A stretch of 64,000 nt of DNA from Candidatus Peregrinibacteria bacterium RIFOXYA2_FULL_41_18 (GTDB lineage Bacteria; Patescibacteriota; Gracilibacteria; UBA1369; UBA12470), in contig MFXH01000001.1 of the NCBI GenBank assembly GCA_001788795.1, positions 44,525-108,524 on the forward strand. The letters are read 5' to 3'. The notes below the pieces were generated by a model. The model saw only the letters and a list, made by a program, of their open reading frames with translations. It made no database searches and was not told where the DNA came from. Position 1 is the first letter of the stretch; every line of letters starts with the position of its first letter. The position numbers and the translations under genes are program-made. Of the stretch, positions 1-11,441 are shown in pieces.

Positions 1-437
1 AATTCCGAATTAACATATTGCAATCTCGCATTAACAACCTTAACGATTTCAATAAGCAATCCTGCGGCATAAGCCGGATTTTGCTTGAGAAATTTCTCAA
101 AATCTTCTCTGCGAAGCACGCACAGGGAAACATCTGTAAGAGCCTGAGCTGACGCACCTCTCGACTTATCAGACAAAAGCGCACCTTCCCCGAAAATTCC
201 ACCATGCTCAAGGACTGCCAATATTTTCATTCCACCGGAAACGTTCTTAACAATCTGAACTTTTCCTTCAATAACAATATACAATTCGGAATTTTTATCA
301 CCCTCCTTAAACACAACATCTCCGGCCATAAATCTTTTAATCTCACATAAGGAATTAAGAGAATTGAGCATCATCTCAAGCTCTTCACCTTCTAGTCCGA
401 TAAAGCATTTTTTTAAGGTTTCTTTTAAGTCTTGCAT
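1..437 (-). CDS. Cyclic-nucleotide-binding (Crp-like sensor) domain protein, partial
   Basis: The frame starts at an ATG and runs off the left edge of the window after 145 codons, so the C-terminus is unseen. The visible part is one cNMP-binding beta-roll: residues ~35-70 carry the entry strands, and the phosphate-binding cassette follows as GEGALLSDKSRGASAQA, with Gly-Glu and Arg at the positions that hold cyclic nucleotide. It begins inside the pilT stop (TAATG, one shared base), so it is translationally coupled to pilT. No DNA-binding domain is visible yet; it could be a stand-alone sensor domain or the N-terminus of a regulator. Coupling to PilT suggests a role in pilus control, which is inference. 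Confidence 0.8.
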   Translation of the reverse strand, partial: MQDLKETLKKCFIGLEGEELEMMLNSLNSLCEIKRFMAGDVVFKEGDKNSELYIVIEGKVQIVKNVSGGMKILAVLEHGGIFGEGALLSDKSRGASAQALTDVSLCVLRREDFEKFLKQNPAYAAGLLIEIVKVVNARLQYVNSE

Positions 438-1495
438 TAGTTTTTAATTAAGTTATTAAATTCCATTAAGTCATGCGCCTTACCTGCCGCAACATCAGTA
501 TCAACTATCCCGGCACGAACAAGATTCGCAAGCGAAGCATCAAGAGCCTGCATACCATCTTCGCGCCCTATCTGAATCATGGAGTAAATTTGATGCGTAT
601 TGCCTTCTTTTATACAGTTCTTAACAGCATCATTCGCAACCATAATTTCAGCAGCCATAACTCGTCCGGTTCCATCTTTAACAGGAACAAGAGTCTGAGA
701 AACAACTCCAACAAGCGAAACGCTTAATTGAGCACGAATCTGTTGCTGTTGGTAGGAAGGAAAAACATCAATCATTCTATCCACTGACTGAGCTGCGTCT
801 TGAGTATGAAGAGTCGCCAAAACCAAATGACCGGTTTCCGCCAGTGTAATCGCTGCCGCAATCGTTTCAAGATCGCGCATTTCACCAACCATAATCACGT
901 TCGGATCCTGCCTTAAACAAGCCTTAATGGCATCAACAAACGAATCAGCATGAACGCCGATTTCTCTTTGAGTTACAAGAGATTTCTTGGACTTATGAAC
1001 ATATTCAATCGGATCTTCAATCGTAATTATATGAGACCGTTTTTGTTCATTTATAAAATCAACAAGTGAAGCCAAAGTCGTCGACTTTCCGCTTCCTGTC
1101 GGACCAGTCACGAGAAGCAATCCTCTCGGTCGCATCGCCATCTTGGCAACAACCTCGGGAATACCAAGTTTATCAAACGAAGGAATATTTTCAGGTATAA
1201 GGCGAAAAGCTATAGCCGCACCATCCTTCTCTTGATAAACATTAACTCTAAACCTTCCAACCCCACTTAAACTATATGCGCAATCAACTTGTTTATTTTG
1301 TTTGAATTTCGCATAAGCCGACTCGCTTGTAATCTTTTTTGCTATATCTTCAATTGAAGCGGCATCCAACACCTGACTACCTTCTACAGCAAAAAGATCT
1401 CCATTAGGCAACCTGAAAATCGGCGATTGCCCAACCTTCAAATGCACATCCGGCGCCTTGTATTGAACCACGAGTTTTAAAATGTCTTCTAACAT
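437..1495 (-). CDS. pilT: Twitching motility ATPase PilT
   Basis: 352 residues, the usual PilT length. It is a hexameric retraction ATPase that depolymerises type IV pili at the inner face of the membrane. Visible motifs are Walker A GPTGSGKST (~res 130), the Asp box around IEDPIEY, Walker B DPNVIMVGEMRD and the His box HLVLATLHT, in family order. The N-terminal PAS-like domain begins MLEDILKLVVQYKAPDVHLK. The presence of the MVGEMRD and HTQDAAQSVDR signatures favours PilT over PilB. The downstream cNMP gene overlaps by one base. No other pilus gene is in the window. Confidence 0.95.
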   Translation of the reverse strand: MLEDILKLVVQYKAPDVHLKVGQSPIFRLPNGDLFAVEGSQVLDAASIEDIAKKITSESAYAKFKQNKQVDCAYSLSGVGRFRVNVYQEKDGAAIAFRLIPENIPSFDKLGIPEVVAKMAMRPRGLLLVTGPTGSGKSTTLASLVDFINEQKRSHIITIEDPIEYVHKSKKSLVTQREIGVHADSFVDAIKACLRQDPNVIMVGEMRDLETIAAAITLAETGHLVLATLHTQDAAQSVDRMIDVFPSYQQQQIRAQLSVSLVGVVSQTLVPVKDGTGRVMAAEIMVANDAVKNCIKEGNTHQIYSMIQIGREDGMQALDASLANLVRAGIVDTDVAAGKAHDLMEFNNLIKN

Positions 1496-1517
1496 ATCTG
1501 TTAATTATAGCAGAAAA

Positions 1518-1588
1518 ACTAGGAACTAACAACTACTAACTAGTAACTTAGAGAGAATTCCCACTACCAGTTACAAACTACAAGTTAT
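1518..1588. repeat. Degenerate heptamer tract (AACTANY type)
   Basis: The gap between pilT and groEL is filled by units of seven such as AACTAAC, AACTACT, AACTAGT. The second half reads with the same period on the opposite strand (AACTTGT, AGTTTGT, AACTGGT). It is one member of the window-wide 7-bp family. Confidence 0.7.
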
Positions 1589-1593
1589 TAGCT

Positions 1594-1627
1594 AAAAAAG
1601 AGGAGAACCTTTTCCGGCTCCCCTCTT
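1594..1627 (-). terminator. Rho-independent terminator of groES-groEL
   Basis: Read on the minus strand: a 12-bp stem (1616-1627 with 1598-1609, two G.U pairs), a six-base loop, then six T. It lies 44 bp past the groEL stop. Confidence 0.85.
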
Positions 1628-1633
1628 AACTAT

Positions 1634-1670
1634 GTCACTACGTCACTTCTTCTACTTCCCCTACTTCTTC

Positions 1671-1672
<2 letters not shown>
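1634..1672. repeat. Degenerate heptamer tract (CTACTTC type)
   Basis: Pyrimidine-rich units such as TTCTTCT, ACTTCCC, CTACTTC follow a GTCACTACGTCAC lead-in. Near-copies of the same text occur at ~23990, ~39650, ~47130, ~51450 and ~55275. The tract runs up to the groEL stop codon. Confidence 0.65.
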
Positions 1673-3323
<1,651 letters not shown>

Positions 3324-3356
3324 TTATTGGATTAAAATTTTTAAACTGAATTTTCG

Positions 3357-3391
3357 CATTTCCGGTATTCGGAATTCGGCATTCCGTATTC
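3357..3391. repeat. Degenerate heptamer tract (GGTATTC type)
   Basis: Four exact-period units, GGTATTC, GGAATTC, GGCATTC, CGTATTC, in the groES-groEL spacer. The same unit type precedes trxB and hflX. Confidence 0.85.
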
Positions 3392-3396
3392 AATCT

Positions 3397-3687
3397 TTAT
3401 TTACTTATAATCGCCAAAACATCACTCTCATTCAAGATAAGAAGTTCTTGGCCATCGACTTTCACTTCTGTAGGACCGTATTTGGTAAAAAGCACCTTAT
3501 CACCAACTTTTACATCCATCTCAACTCTTTTGCCATCATCCATTCGACCAGGACCGACAGCGATTACCTCCCCCTCATCCGGTTTTTCCTTAGCGGTTTC
3601 CGGTAAAACGATTCCGGAAGGAGTAACTGCATCCTTCTTGAGCCTTTTGACGATCAAACGATCGGCAAGCGGTTTCAACTTTGTCAT
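3397..3687 (-). CDS. groS: Co-chaperonin GroES
   Basis: 96 residues, normal size. It is the heptameric lid of GroEL. The N-terminus [13 protein letters not shown] is the family strand, and the mobile-loop region [13 protein letters not shown] matches the GroEL-contacting loop. The downstream strand [18 protein letters not shown] is also typical. It is the first gene of the groES-groEL operon; the CIRCE inverted repeat lies 20 bp upstream of its ATG, so it is a heat-shock gene controlled by HrcA. Confidence 0.97.
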   Translation of the reverse strand: MTKLKPLADRLIVKRLKKDAVTPSGIVLPETAKEKPDEGEVIAVGPGRMDDGKRVEMDVKVGDKVLFTKYGPTEVKVDGQELLILNESDVLAIISK

Positions 3688-3707
3688 ACTTTATTTTGGT
3701 TAAATTA

Positions 3708-3734
3708 TTAGCACTCTCGGCGGAGCGGTGCTAA
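3708..3734 (-). promoter_or_regulatory. CIRCE operator (HrcA site)
   Basis: Left arm TTAGCACTC (perfect), nine-base spacer, right arm CGGTGCTAA (7 of 9 against GAGTGCTAA). This is the 9-9-9 geometry of CIRCE. It sits between the -10 box and the groES start. HrcA itself is not encoded in the window. Confidence 0.9.
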
Positions 3735-3762
3735 TTCTATTTAAACAATGCACAAGGGTCAA
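3734..3762 (-). promoter_or_regulatory. Sigma70-type promoter of groES-groEL
   Basis: -35 TTGACC (3757-3762) and -10 TAGAAT (3734-3739) with exactly 17 bp between, read on the minus strand. The -10 abuts the CIRCE element, so bound HrcA would block initiation. Confidence 0.8.
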
Positions 3763-3770
3763 GAGAAATT

Positions 3771-4049
3771 TTAAGAAAAAGTTCGAACATCACAACCCAT
3801 TTCCTTAAGAACACCAATCCAGTGAAGGATCAATGTCTGATTTTTATAGTCTTCAGGAATAGTAACTGCCAAAAAAGATCCTTCATCGCAAACAGCTGTG
3901 GGACCAAACACTCCACAAAGACCTTCACGAACAGTAGTAGAGTCATCAAGATAACCAACATCAACATTAAAAGATCTTATTACAGGTGGGTAACCAGATA
4001 CATCATCACCCACAAGAGGTTCGCCTGGACATTCACCTAGACCACTCAT
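3771..4049 (-). CDS. Hypothetical 92-residue protein
   Basis: I do not recognise a family. The product is acidic and soluble-looking, with four Cys (ECPGE, GLCGVF, AVCDEG, GCDVRTF) and no signal peptide or membrane segment. Support for a real gene is a good promoter 30 bp upstream (TTGCAA-17-TATTTT) and a clean gap before the groES promoter. Coding strand composition matches neighbouring minus-strand genes. Function unknown. Confidence 0.6.
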   Translation of the reverse strand: MSGLGECPGEPLVGDDVSGYPPVIRSFNVDVGYLDDSTTVREGLCGVFGPTAVCDEGSFLAVTIPEDYKNQTLILHWIGVLKEMGCDVRTFS

Positions 4050-4078
4050 AAAATTTTGGATTAAATTTTAAGGAGATT

Positions 4079-4107
4079 AAAATATCAACATTTCGACAAG
4101 TTTGCAA
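4079..4107 (-). promoter_or_regulatory. Promoter of the 92-residue gene
   Basis: -35 TTGCAA (4102-4107), 17-bp spacer, -10 TATTTT (4079-4084), read on the minus strand, 30 bp upstream of the start codon. Confidence 0.6.
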
Positions 4108-4226
4108 TTAATTTAGCGCAAACAAAAGGAGAAAACGAAACCGTCTGAAAAACCAACAAGTTCATAATAATTTTCATATTCTGCCTGAAACAGAAGGCGA
4201 AGACTGGCAAAAGATATAAAAATTCT

Positions 4227-5756
4227 TTACTCCGCATAAGCTTCCTCTCTTCTCTCCCTAATCACATCAACCTTGATCTGACCAGGATATTTGAGGTCGT
4301 TTTCGATTTTCTTGGCAATCTCATGCGACAATTTAATAGCTTGCAAATCATCAACCTTGTCCGGATCAACAAACACACGTACTTCCCTACCAGCCTGAAT
4401 TGCATAAGACTTCTTAACACCGATAAACGAATTAACCATATTTTCAACCTCATCCAACCTCTTAACGAAGTTATCAAGATTTTCCTTGTTAGCACCGGGT
4501 CTTGAGATAGAAATAAGATTTGCAGCTTGAACGATTTTCGCCTCAACACTCTCGGCATCAATATCGCCTTCATGCGCTTCAACGCAATGGATAACATCTT
4601 CTGCAATACCAAATTTCTTGAGAATATCACGACCTATAACGGCATGCTTACCTTGAATCTCGTGATCAACAGCCTTGCCGATATCGTGAAGCAAGCCGGC
4701 CTTCCTGCAAATATTCGCATCAGCACCCAACTCGGTAGCCATATGAGCAGCCAAGAAAGAAACCTCCATTGAATGCTTCAAGACGTTCTGACCATAACTA
4801 ACTCTGAATTTCAAACGACCCAAAATCTTGATCAAATTCAAAGGTAATCCAATAACACCTGTCTCAACAGCAGCTCTTTCGCCCAATTCTTTTATCAATA
4901 CATTCACCTCTTCCTTAACTCTTTTCACCATCTCCTCAATTCTTGCAGGATGGATACGACCATCTTCAACCAATCTCTCAAGAGCAACTTTCGCAATATA
5001 TCTTCTTACAAGATCAAAACCGCTGATAACAATAGATCCGGGAGTATCATCGACGATAACATCGACACCCGTAACCTGCTCGAACGTATTAATATTGCGA
5101 CCTTCACGACCGATGATACGACCTTTCATTTCATCAGTAGGAAGAGCCACAATAGTAGCTGTAGATTCGACAGCCGTCTCAGCTGCATACTTCTGTATAG
5201 CATCTGCAATAATGTTTCTTGCCTTATCTTCAGCTTCAGCCTTAACAGCAGACTCCAACTTCTTAACATAAGCCACAAGTTCACCTTTTGACTCTTCTTC
5301 GACCTTCTTAAGAAGAAGATTCCTTGCATCGTCCTTGGTCAAACCGGCAACCTTCTCAAGCTGCCCCTTCTGTTGTTCATAAATAGCCTGAACTTCCGCC
5401 TTGAGCTCCTTAACAGATGTTACCTTGGATTCCAGCTCTTCTTTCAGTCTCTCGGCAGACTCCATCTTTTGATCAAGAGTCTCCTCTTTCTTAACCAACC
5501 TTTCTTCAACCGCCTGCAATTTAACTCTCTTCTCACGCTCATCTTTCTTAGCCTCTTCTTGGACCTTAAAAGCCTCGCTTCTAGCCTCAAAAAGCATCTC
5601 TTTCGCCTTCGATTCGGAATCGCGAATTATTCTCTTCTTCTCCTCTTCAGCTTTCACCTCCTCGGTCTTCTTCTGAACAGTTCTTACATAAAAACCCGCC
5701 CCGCCACCAATCACCAACCCTATTACCAACATCAGGATGCCAACAATTGTACTCAT
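4227..5756 (-). CDS. rny: Ribonuclease Y
   Basis: 509 residues, typical for RNase Y, the membrane-anchored endoribonuclease that starts mRNA decay. In order: one N-terminal membrane anchor (res ~4-24, IVGILMLVIGLVIGGGAGFY), a long charged coiled coil (~25-190), a KH domain with GRIIGREGRN (~215), and an HD domain with the metal motif LLHDIGKAVDHE (~360). The C-terminal region ending KVDVIRERREEAYAE is also canonical. It stands alone, divergent from the membrane-protein pair. Confidence 0.97.
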   Translation of the reverse strand: MSTIVGILMLVIGLVIGGGAGFYVRTVQKKTEEVKAEEEKKRIIRDSESKAKEMLFEARSEAFKVQEEAKKDEREKRVKLQAVEERLVKKEETLDQKMESAERLKEELESKVTSVKELKAEVQAIYEQQKGQLEKVAGLTKDDARNLLLKKVEEESKGELVAYVKKLESAVKAEAEDKARNIIADAIQKYAAETAVESTATIVALPTDEMKGRIIGREGRNINTFEQVTGVDVIVDDTPGSIVISGFDLVRRYIAKVALERLVEDGRIHPARIEEMVKRVKEEVNVLIKELGERAAVETGVIGLPLNLIKILGRLKFRVSYGQNVLKHSMEVSFLAAHMATELGADANICRKAGLLHDIGKAVDHEIQGKHAVIGRDILKKFGIAEDVIHCVEAHEGDIDAESVEAKIVQAANLISISRPGANKENLDNFVKRLDEVENMVNSFIGVKKSYAIQAGREVRVFVDPDKVDDLQAIKLSHEIAKKIENDLKYPGQIKVDVIRERREEAYAE

Positions 5757-5912
5757 AAAAATAAAAGGTTATCAGCCCTTCTTTAATTCAAGAGTACAAG
5801 AAAATCACATCTATAAAAACCAGACCCTGCACGGATCTTTTCGCAAAACTGTTATTTTAAGGGAATCTTTAATCAATTTATTTGCCTTTCTAAAGATGTT
5901 TTTAAATCCTTC

Positions 5913-5941
5913 TTGAATCTGGAAGGTTTTGTTATTACTAA
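5913..5941 (+). promoter_or_regulatory. Candidate promoter of the membrane-protein pair
   Basis: TTGAAT (5913-5918), 17 bp, TACTAA (5936-5941), 27 bp before the ATG at 5968. The -10 is weak (4 of 6). Confidence 0.4.
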
Positions 5942-5967
5942 ATGAAATGTAATCGACTGATATAAAT

Positions 5968-8676
5968 ATGTCAATTGACTTCCTTAATATAATTAAATTA
6001 CAGTCTACTCACGACCAATCTAAAAAAGACCAAGTGTATAAAAAAATTTTGAAAAATGTGCTTGCGTTAACATGGATTTCTGTCGTCATTTATTATTATT
6101 TTGCAGAAAAAGTTTCTGGAGAAATTGGTTTAATCCACGGCTACTACGCAGAAAGCTTTACAGTCGCCATAAAATATCTTTTTTTTATACTTATAATCCC
6201 GATCATATACGCCTGTTACTGCCTATATCAATGGATCAACAAAGACCAAAAAACAATAAGCATAAAAATAACAACACCAAGAATACTGACAACATTCTGC
6301 TTGTTGGTCTTATTCGCTGGAAATGTAGTTTTTTTTGTCAAAACCCCATCCTTCTATCAAGGCAACAGTCTATTCATAGCCAATGATGGCCAAATCAAAG
6401 AAATCGAAAATCTTTCAAGCTTAACAGGAGACGAAACATTGCTAATAGCAAAAAACTCAGCTTACGAATGGACAAATTACCTAATCACAGACGACACTGA
6501 TCCGGAACTCAAAAACAGATTCGAACAATCAACATTCTGGGGAATCCAATATGGATTGATTACCAAGAGCCTCGGAATACTGTTAATCCTCTCATTAATA
6601 ACGCTAATTGCAACAGGTTTCGGCCATACGATACTGAAATTCATCAAAAAAGACTTGGCATTGGAAACAGATACTGTTCTTATTTCATTCGCCATAGGAC
6701 TTTTCTCAATAATAGTTTTTACATTCCTAATTGCAGCGCCGCATTTACTAACCATATATTCAACATGGGCGTTATTGCTCACAATAGTCTTAATAAGCCG
6801 TAAATCAATCTTTGAAATAATCAATAAACTACTTAAATTAAATTATCGAATTGAAACGGGATTTTTCAACATAAATCTATTCATAATCTTCGTATTGAGC
6901 CTAATATTATCCATGAATTTCATAGACAATATATCGCCTACCGCAAGAGGATGGGATGGAATGAATCAATATGTAAACATAGCAAAAAGAATAGAAGAAG
7001 CGAAAGGACTGATACAAATGGGTGGCAACTATTATTGGGAACTGCTGATGGGATTCGGATTAATCGCAACAAAATGGATAACAATCGCGCTAAATCTAGC
7101 TTCCTTTTATCCGGCTCTTTTATCGGCAATCGTCTTATATTGGATATTGAGTAAGTTCTCATCAAAAAGCACAGCTCTCTTAGTAACAGCTTGGTTTTAT
7201 ACTATGCCGATGATGTTATTCCATGGGACAGAAGAAAACAAAGTCGATCTGGGCAACACGTTAATTGCGATGATAGGCTTTTTAAGCCTATACAAAGGAC
7301 TGTCTTCAAAAAATACAAAAGATAAACTTATATTTATCGGCATAGCCGGTCTGCTTACGGGATTCTGCTTGGGAATAAAGCTCACAAGCCTAATGATAAT
7401 CTTCACATTTCTAACAATAATTCTATATAAAGAGTTCAGAAAAACAGGTGCGGTAGCTGGATTTCTATTCTCAATAGGAATGTTATTGATGGGGATGCTC
7501 TTAACATCCGACAGCACAAATACCACAAAAGAACTTCCGCCTTACATCATCGGATTGGTTATTGTCGGATCATCGGTTATTTTGATGGCAATAAAGCTAT
7601 TAAGAGATAAAAATTATAGGGCTCTACTCGTCCCAACAATTTTCATAATATCCAGCTTAATAGCATTTTCGCCATGGATGATAAAAAACTTTTCAGAAAA
7701 TCGTTCTTTAACACCAAACAACTTGCTATTTGGAATTCATCCAGAACCCACAATAGATTACAACTCTCTACCTGAAGAATTGGCAATAGATGAATCACTC
7801 TGTACCGAAACAGGGACAAGAGAAGAATTGGACAGATATATGGGTTACGAAAACAATATAATAAAAAAATACATTACTCTTCCTTGGCACCTGACAATGA
7901 ATGACATCGGAATACTCGGAATGTACATAGATGTCGGATGGATCCCTCTTGCTTTACTAATAGGATTGCTACCATTCATTAAGCTTAAAAAACCGGATGA
8001 AAAATGGTCAATAGCACTCATGTTTTTTATAAATTATTGGTTACTATGGCTTGCCACAAGCGATGGAATAATCTGGTATGGACTTCCCGGATTTTTAGCC
8101 ATAAGCATATTAATGGTAGGACTAATCGAAAATTATAAACGAGAAGAAGTTTCACTTCAAAAACTCACAGTCACAACGCTAATCCTGATACTTCTCATCC
8201 CTGCATTATCACTAAGATTACACAATTTCGGAAGAGGGAATTTGCTTCTCTATATATCAAATGTAATGACAGCAGATGAAGCAACCACCGGAATATTTCC
8301 ATACGGACTGCAAGTACACGATCTGTTTGAAGCCGATCAAGACGGCCGATACGACGAGATTTGGAAAATCGGAACATCCCTCAATTACTTCATCGAAGAC
8401 AACTTCTGGAGAACTTACAATGACCAATACATGGATGTGATAAATTGCCTATATCAAGAAAGAAATCCCGATCTACTCACAAAAAGACTGAAAGCATTGG
8501 GTTTTGGATACATAATTTTCGATTACAACACTTATGCATTAAGTGCAGATCCCGACGGAACTCTTAATGAAAAATACCAAGCAGTCCTCGAATACATATT
8601 GAATTACACGGATATAGCAATTCACGACTATTTCAAAGGATATCTAACCGTAAAAATTCAAGGAACAGATCAATGA
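5968..8676 (+). CDS. Multi-pass membrane protein, probable GT-C-type glycosyltransferase (copy 1)
   Basis: 902 residues with roughly a dozen hydrophobic segments spread over the first ~750 residues and a soluble C-terminal part. The architecture, with an acidic loop after a membrane helix (NISPTARGWDGMNQY, ~res 322-336), resembles GT-C glycosyltransferases that use lipid-linked sugars, but no diagnostic catalytic motif is certain. The next gene is a full-length paralogue that starts in its stop codon (ATGA). The DNA from 6913 to 7310 is ~97% identical to the paralogue although the flanks have diverged much more, which points to gene conversion. Likely role: transfer of sugars to surface polymers or proteins (inference). 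Confidence 0.7.
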   Translation: MSIDFLNIIKLQSTHDQSKKDQVYKKILKNVLALTWISVVIYYYFAEKVSGEIGLIHGYYAESFTVAIKYLFFILIIPIIYACYCLYQWINKDQKTISIKITTPRILTTFCLLVLFAGNVVFFVKTPSFYQGNSLFIANDGQIKEIENLSSLTGDETLLIAKNSAYEWTNYLITDDTDPELKNRFEQSTFWGIQYGLITKSLGILLILSLITLIATGFGHTILKFIKKDLALETDTVLISFAIGLFSIIVFTFLIAAPHLLTIYSTWALLLTIVLISRKSIFEIINKLLKLNYRIETGFFNINLFIIFVLSLILSMNFIDNISPTARGWDGMNQYVNIAKRIEEAKGLIQMGGNYYWELLMGFGLIATKWITIALNLASFYPALLSAIVLYWILSKFSSKSTALLVTAWFYTMPMMLFHGTEENKVDLGNTLIAMIGFLSLYKGLSSKNTKDKLIFIGIAGLLTGFCLGIKLTSLMIIFTFLTIILYKEFRKTGAVAGFLFSIGMLLMGMLLTSDSTNTTKELPPYIIGLVIVGSSVILMAIKLLRDKNYRALLVPTIFIISSLIAFSPWMIKNFSENRSLTPNNLLFGIHPEPTIDYNSLPEELAIDESLCTETGTREELDRYMGYENNIIKKYITLPWHLTMNDIGILGMYIDVGWIPLALLIGLLPFIKLKKPDEKWSIALMFFINYWLLWLATSDGIIWYGLPGFLAISILMVGLIENYKREEVSLQKLTVTTLILILLIPALSLRLHNFGRGNLLLYISNVMTADEATTGIFPYGLQVHDLFEADQDGRYDEIWKIGTSLNYFIEDNFWRTYNDQYMDVINCLYQERNPDLLTKRLKALGFGYIIFDYNTYALSADPDGTLNEKYQAVLEYILNYTDIAIHDYFKGYLTVKIQGTDQ

Positions 8677-11372
8677 GGTCTCCAGTTGACTTACTCGATA
8701 TATACAAATACAGTTGCACCAACTTAAGAAAACAAATGTATAAGAAAATCATAAAAAATGTCCTTGCACTAATATGGATTTCCGTTGTCATTTATTTTTA
8801 TTTCACACAAACGGTATCCGGAACAAACAGCATTATTCACAGCTATTACACAGAAAGCCTTACCGTCTCGCTGAAATATCTTTTTTTCATACTGATAATC
8901 CCTATTCTATACGCCTGTTATTGCCTATACATATGGTTTAACAAGAACAAGAAAACCATAAGCATAAAAATATCAGCGCCCAGAATTCTTATAACATTTT
9001 TCTTACTCCTTATACTTGCTGGTAATACAGTTTTCTTAATAAAAACACCATCTTTCTATCACGGAGACAGTTTGTTTATAACAAGTGACGGTACACTGAA
9101 AGAAGTTGCCGACATATCAACGATAAGCGGAGATGAAACACTGATCGTCGCAAGCGAATCCGCATACGAATGGACAGACTATGCGATAACCGACGATGTC
9201 GACCCTGTACTCAAAAACCGATTCGAGAAAGCGACATTCTGGGGAATACAATTCGGACTTGTTTCAAAAAGCTTGGGAATAATATCGATGCTATTTCTAA
9301 TAACACTGATTGCAACAGGGCTGGGGCATACAATACTGAAAACAATTAAGAAAGATCACGTACTCGATTTCGACAACGCAATAATCGGATTCGGGACAGG
9401 TCTTTTTTCAATAATACTAATATCTTTCATAATCGGAGCCCTACACGTACTTACTATATATTCGGCATGGGCACTTCTTATTGCAATGGGAACAATAAGC
9501 TATAAATCGGTATTGGAAATACTAAAAAAGCTGTTCAAAACGAGTTTTAGCGTCGAAACCAGCATGGCAAATATAAACATCTTTATAATATTTGTATTGG
9601 GGATGGTACTTACCATGAATTTCATAGACAATATATCGCCTACCGCAAGAGGATGGGATGGAATGAATCAATATGTAAACATAGCAAAAAGAATAGAAGA
9701 AACGAACGGACTGATACAAATGGGTGGGAACTATTACTGGGAACTGCTGATGGGATTCGGATTAATCGCAACAAAATGGATAACAATCGCGCTAAATCTA
9801 GCCTCCTTTTATCCAGCTCTTTTGTCGGCAATCGTCTTATATTGGATATTGAGTAAATTCTCATCAAAAAGCACGGCGCTCTTGGTAACAGCTTGGTTTT
9901 ATACTATGCCGATGATGTTATTCCATGGGACGGAAGAAAACAAAGTCGATCTGGGCAACACGTTAATTGCGATGATAGGCTTTTTAAGCCTATACAAAGG
10001 ACTATCTTCAAATGACAGAAAAGAACAACTAACCCTGCTTGGAATTGCCGGATTAATGTCGGGATTATGCCTTGGAATAAAAATAACAAGCTTAATCCTC
10101 ATATTCACATTTATTACCATAATTTTATACAAATATTTCAAAAAAACGGGCGCAGTAGCGGGATTTCTATTCTCTTTAAGCGCACTATTAATCGCTGAAA
10201 AAGCAATCATCATAAACGAGCTACCAATACCTCAAGAGATATTCGGAACGGTCGGATCAATACTAATGCTTGTTTCGATAATTCTGATCATTTGGAAAAC
10301 ATTTAAACAACATAGCTTCAAACCTCTGATATCGCTTCTTATCTTCACTGCATTCGCAATAACAGCATTCATGCCATGGATGATCAAAAACTATTCGGAG
10401 GGAGGTTCTTTTTCACAAGCGGAACTACTATTCGGGATAAACCCTCAACCGATAATAGATTATGAATCTTTAACCGGAGAACTGGCTATCGATGAAGCCT
10501 CTTGCGCCGAAACCGGAACAGAAGAAGAACTGGACAGATATATAGGGTACGACTCAAACACTCTGAAAAAATATTTAACATTCCCATGGCATTTAACAAT
10601 GAACGACATAGGTGTACGAGGATTGTATGTGGATTTCGGATGGCTCCCTCTTGCTTTACTGATAGGATTGCTACCATTCATTAATAGAAAAAACATAGAT
10701 GAGAAACTGATAATAGCCTTTTTGTTTTTTACGACTTATTGGTTTCTCTGGCTCATCACAAGCAACGGAATAATTTGGTATGGGCTTCCCGGCTTCTTAG
10801 CAATAAGCATATTGGCAGCTCAACTGATCGAAAACTACAAAACAGAAGAACATACTCTACAGAAATATTTAATTCCGGCATTAATAATAATCTTAATCAT
10901 CCCAGCATTATCTTTCAGGCTATACAATTTCGGGAAAGGAAGTCTTCTCCTATACACTGCAAACGTCATGACCGCGGATGAAGCAACAACAGGCATATTC
11001 CCATATGGACTTCAGGTACACGACCTTTTTGAAGCAGACCAAGACGGACAATACGACTTGATTTGGAAAATCGGAACATCGCTTAATTACTTCATAGAAG
11101 ATAACTTCTGGAGAACATACAACGATCAATACATGGATGTAATGAACTGCTTATATACGGAAAGAGATCCAGATCTACTTACAAAAAGGTTAAAAGCTCT
11201 AGGATTCGGATACATAATTTTCGATTACTACAGCAATACATTAAGTATAGATCCGAACGGCACATTGAACGACAAATACCAAGCCATAATAGATTATGTA
11301 CTCAATTATACGGAAATCGTAATACCGGATTATTTCAGAGGACATTTGGTTGGAAAAATCATAGGAACATAA
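8673..11372 (+). CDS. Multi-pass membrane protein, probable GT-C-type glycosyltransferase (copy 2)
   Basis: 899 residues, colinear with the preceding gene over its whole length, including the C-terminal GFGYIIFDY segment. It has the same hydrophobic pattern and the same GWDGMNQYVNIAKRIEE loop. The ATGA overlap implies coupled translation. Divergence is spread over both ends, whereas the 9615-10012 core is almost unchanged (13 differences in 398 bp). Two co-expressed copies with different ends but one core suggest related enzymes with different donor or acceptor specificity, or two halves of a heterodimer; this is inference. Confidence 0.7.
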   Translation: MRSPVDLLDIYKYSCTNLRKQMYKKIIKNVLALIWISVVIYFYFTQTVSGTNSIIHSYYTESLTVSLKYLFFILIIPILYACYCLYIWFNKNKKTISIKISAPRILITFFLLLILAGNTVFLIKTPSFYHGDSLFITSDGTLKEVADISTISGDETLIVASESAYEWTDYAITDDVDPVLKNRFEKATFWGIQFGLVSKSLGIISMLFLITLIATGLGHTILKTIKKDHVLDFDNAIIGFGTGLFSIILISFIIGALHVLTIYSAWALLIAMGTISYKSVLEILKKLFKTSFSVETSMANINIFIIFVLGMVLTMNFIDNISPTARGWDGMNQYVNIAKRIEETNGLIQMGGNYYWELLMGFGLIATKWITIALNLASFYPALLSAIVLYWILSKFSSKSTALLVTAWFYTMPMMLFHGTEENKVDLGNTLIAMIGFLSLYKGLSSNDRKEQLTLLGIAGLMSGLCLGIKITSLILIFTFITIILYKYFKKTGAVAGFLFSLSALLIAEKAIIINELPIPQEIFGTVGSILMLVSIILIIWKTFKQHSFKPLISLLIFTAFAITAFMPWMIKNYSEGGSFSQAELLFGINPQPIIDYESLTGELAIDEASCAETGTEEELDRYIGYDSNTLKKYLTFPWHLTMNDIGVRGLYVDFGWLPLALLIGLLPFINRKNIDEKLIIAFLFFTTYWFLWLITSNGIIWYGLPGFLAISILAAQLIENYKTEEHTLQKYLIPALIIILIIPALSFRLYNFGKGSLLLYTANVMTADEATTGIFPYGLQVHDLFEADQDGQYDLIWKIGTSLNYFIEDNFWRTYNDQYMDVMNCLYTERDPDLLTKRLKALGFGYIIFDYYSNTLSIDPNGTLNDKYQAIIDYVLNYTEIVIPDYFRGHLVGKIIGT

Positions 11373-11441
11373 AAGTTCAGCATTTTTCCATCTTTTTTTA
11401 ATGTCTATACGCAACAATACCTTGAGCATTAATGGAAAAAC

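Noticed and set aside
4150..4175. Shared text AACCAACAAGTTC...CATAATAA with the promoter at 26978
   Set aside because: Only ~20 bp, no -35 at the first site; probably chance.
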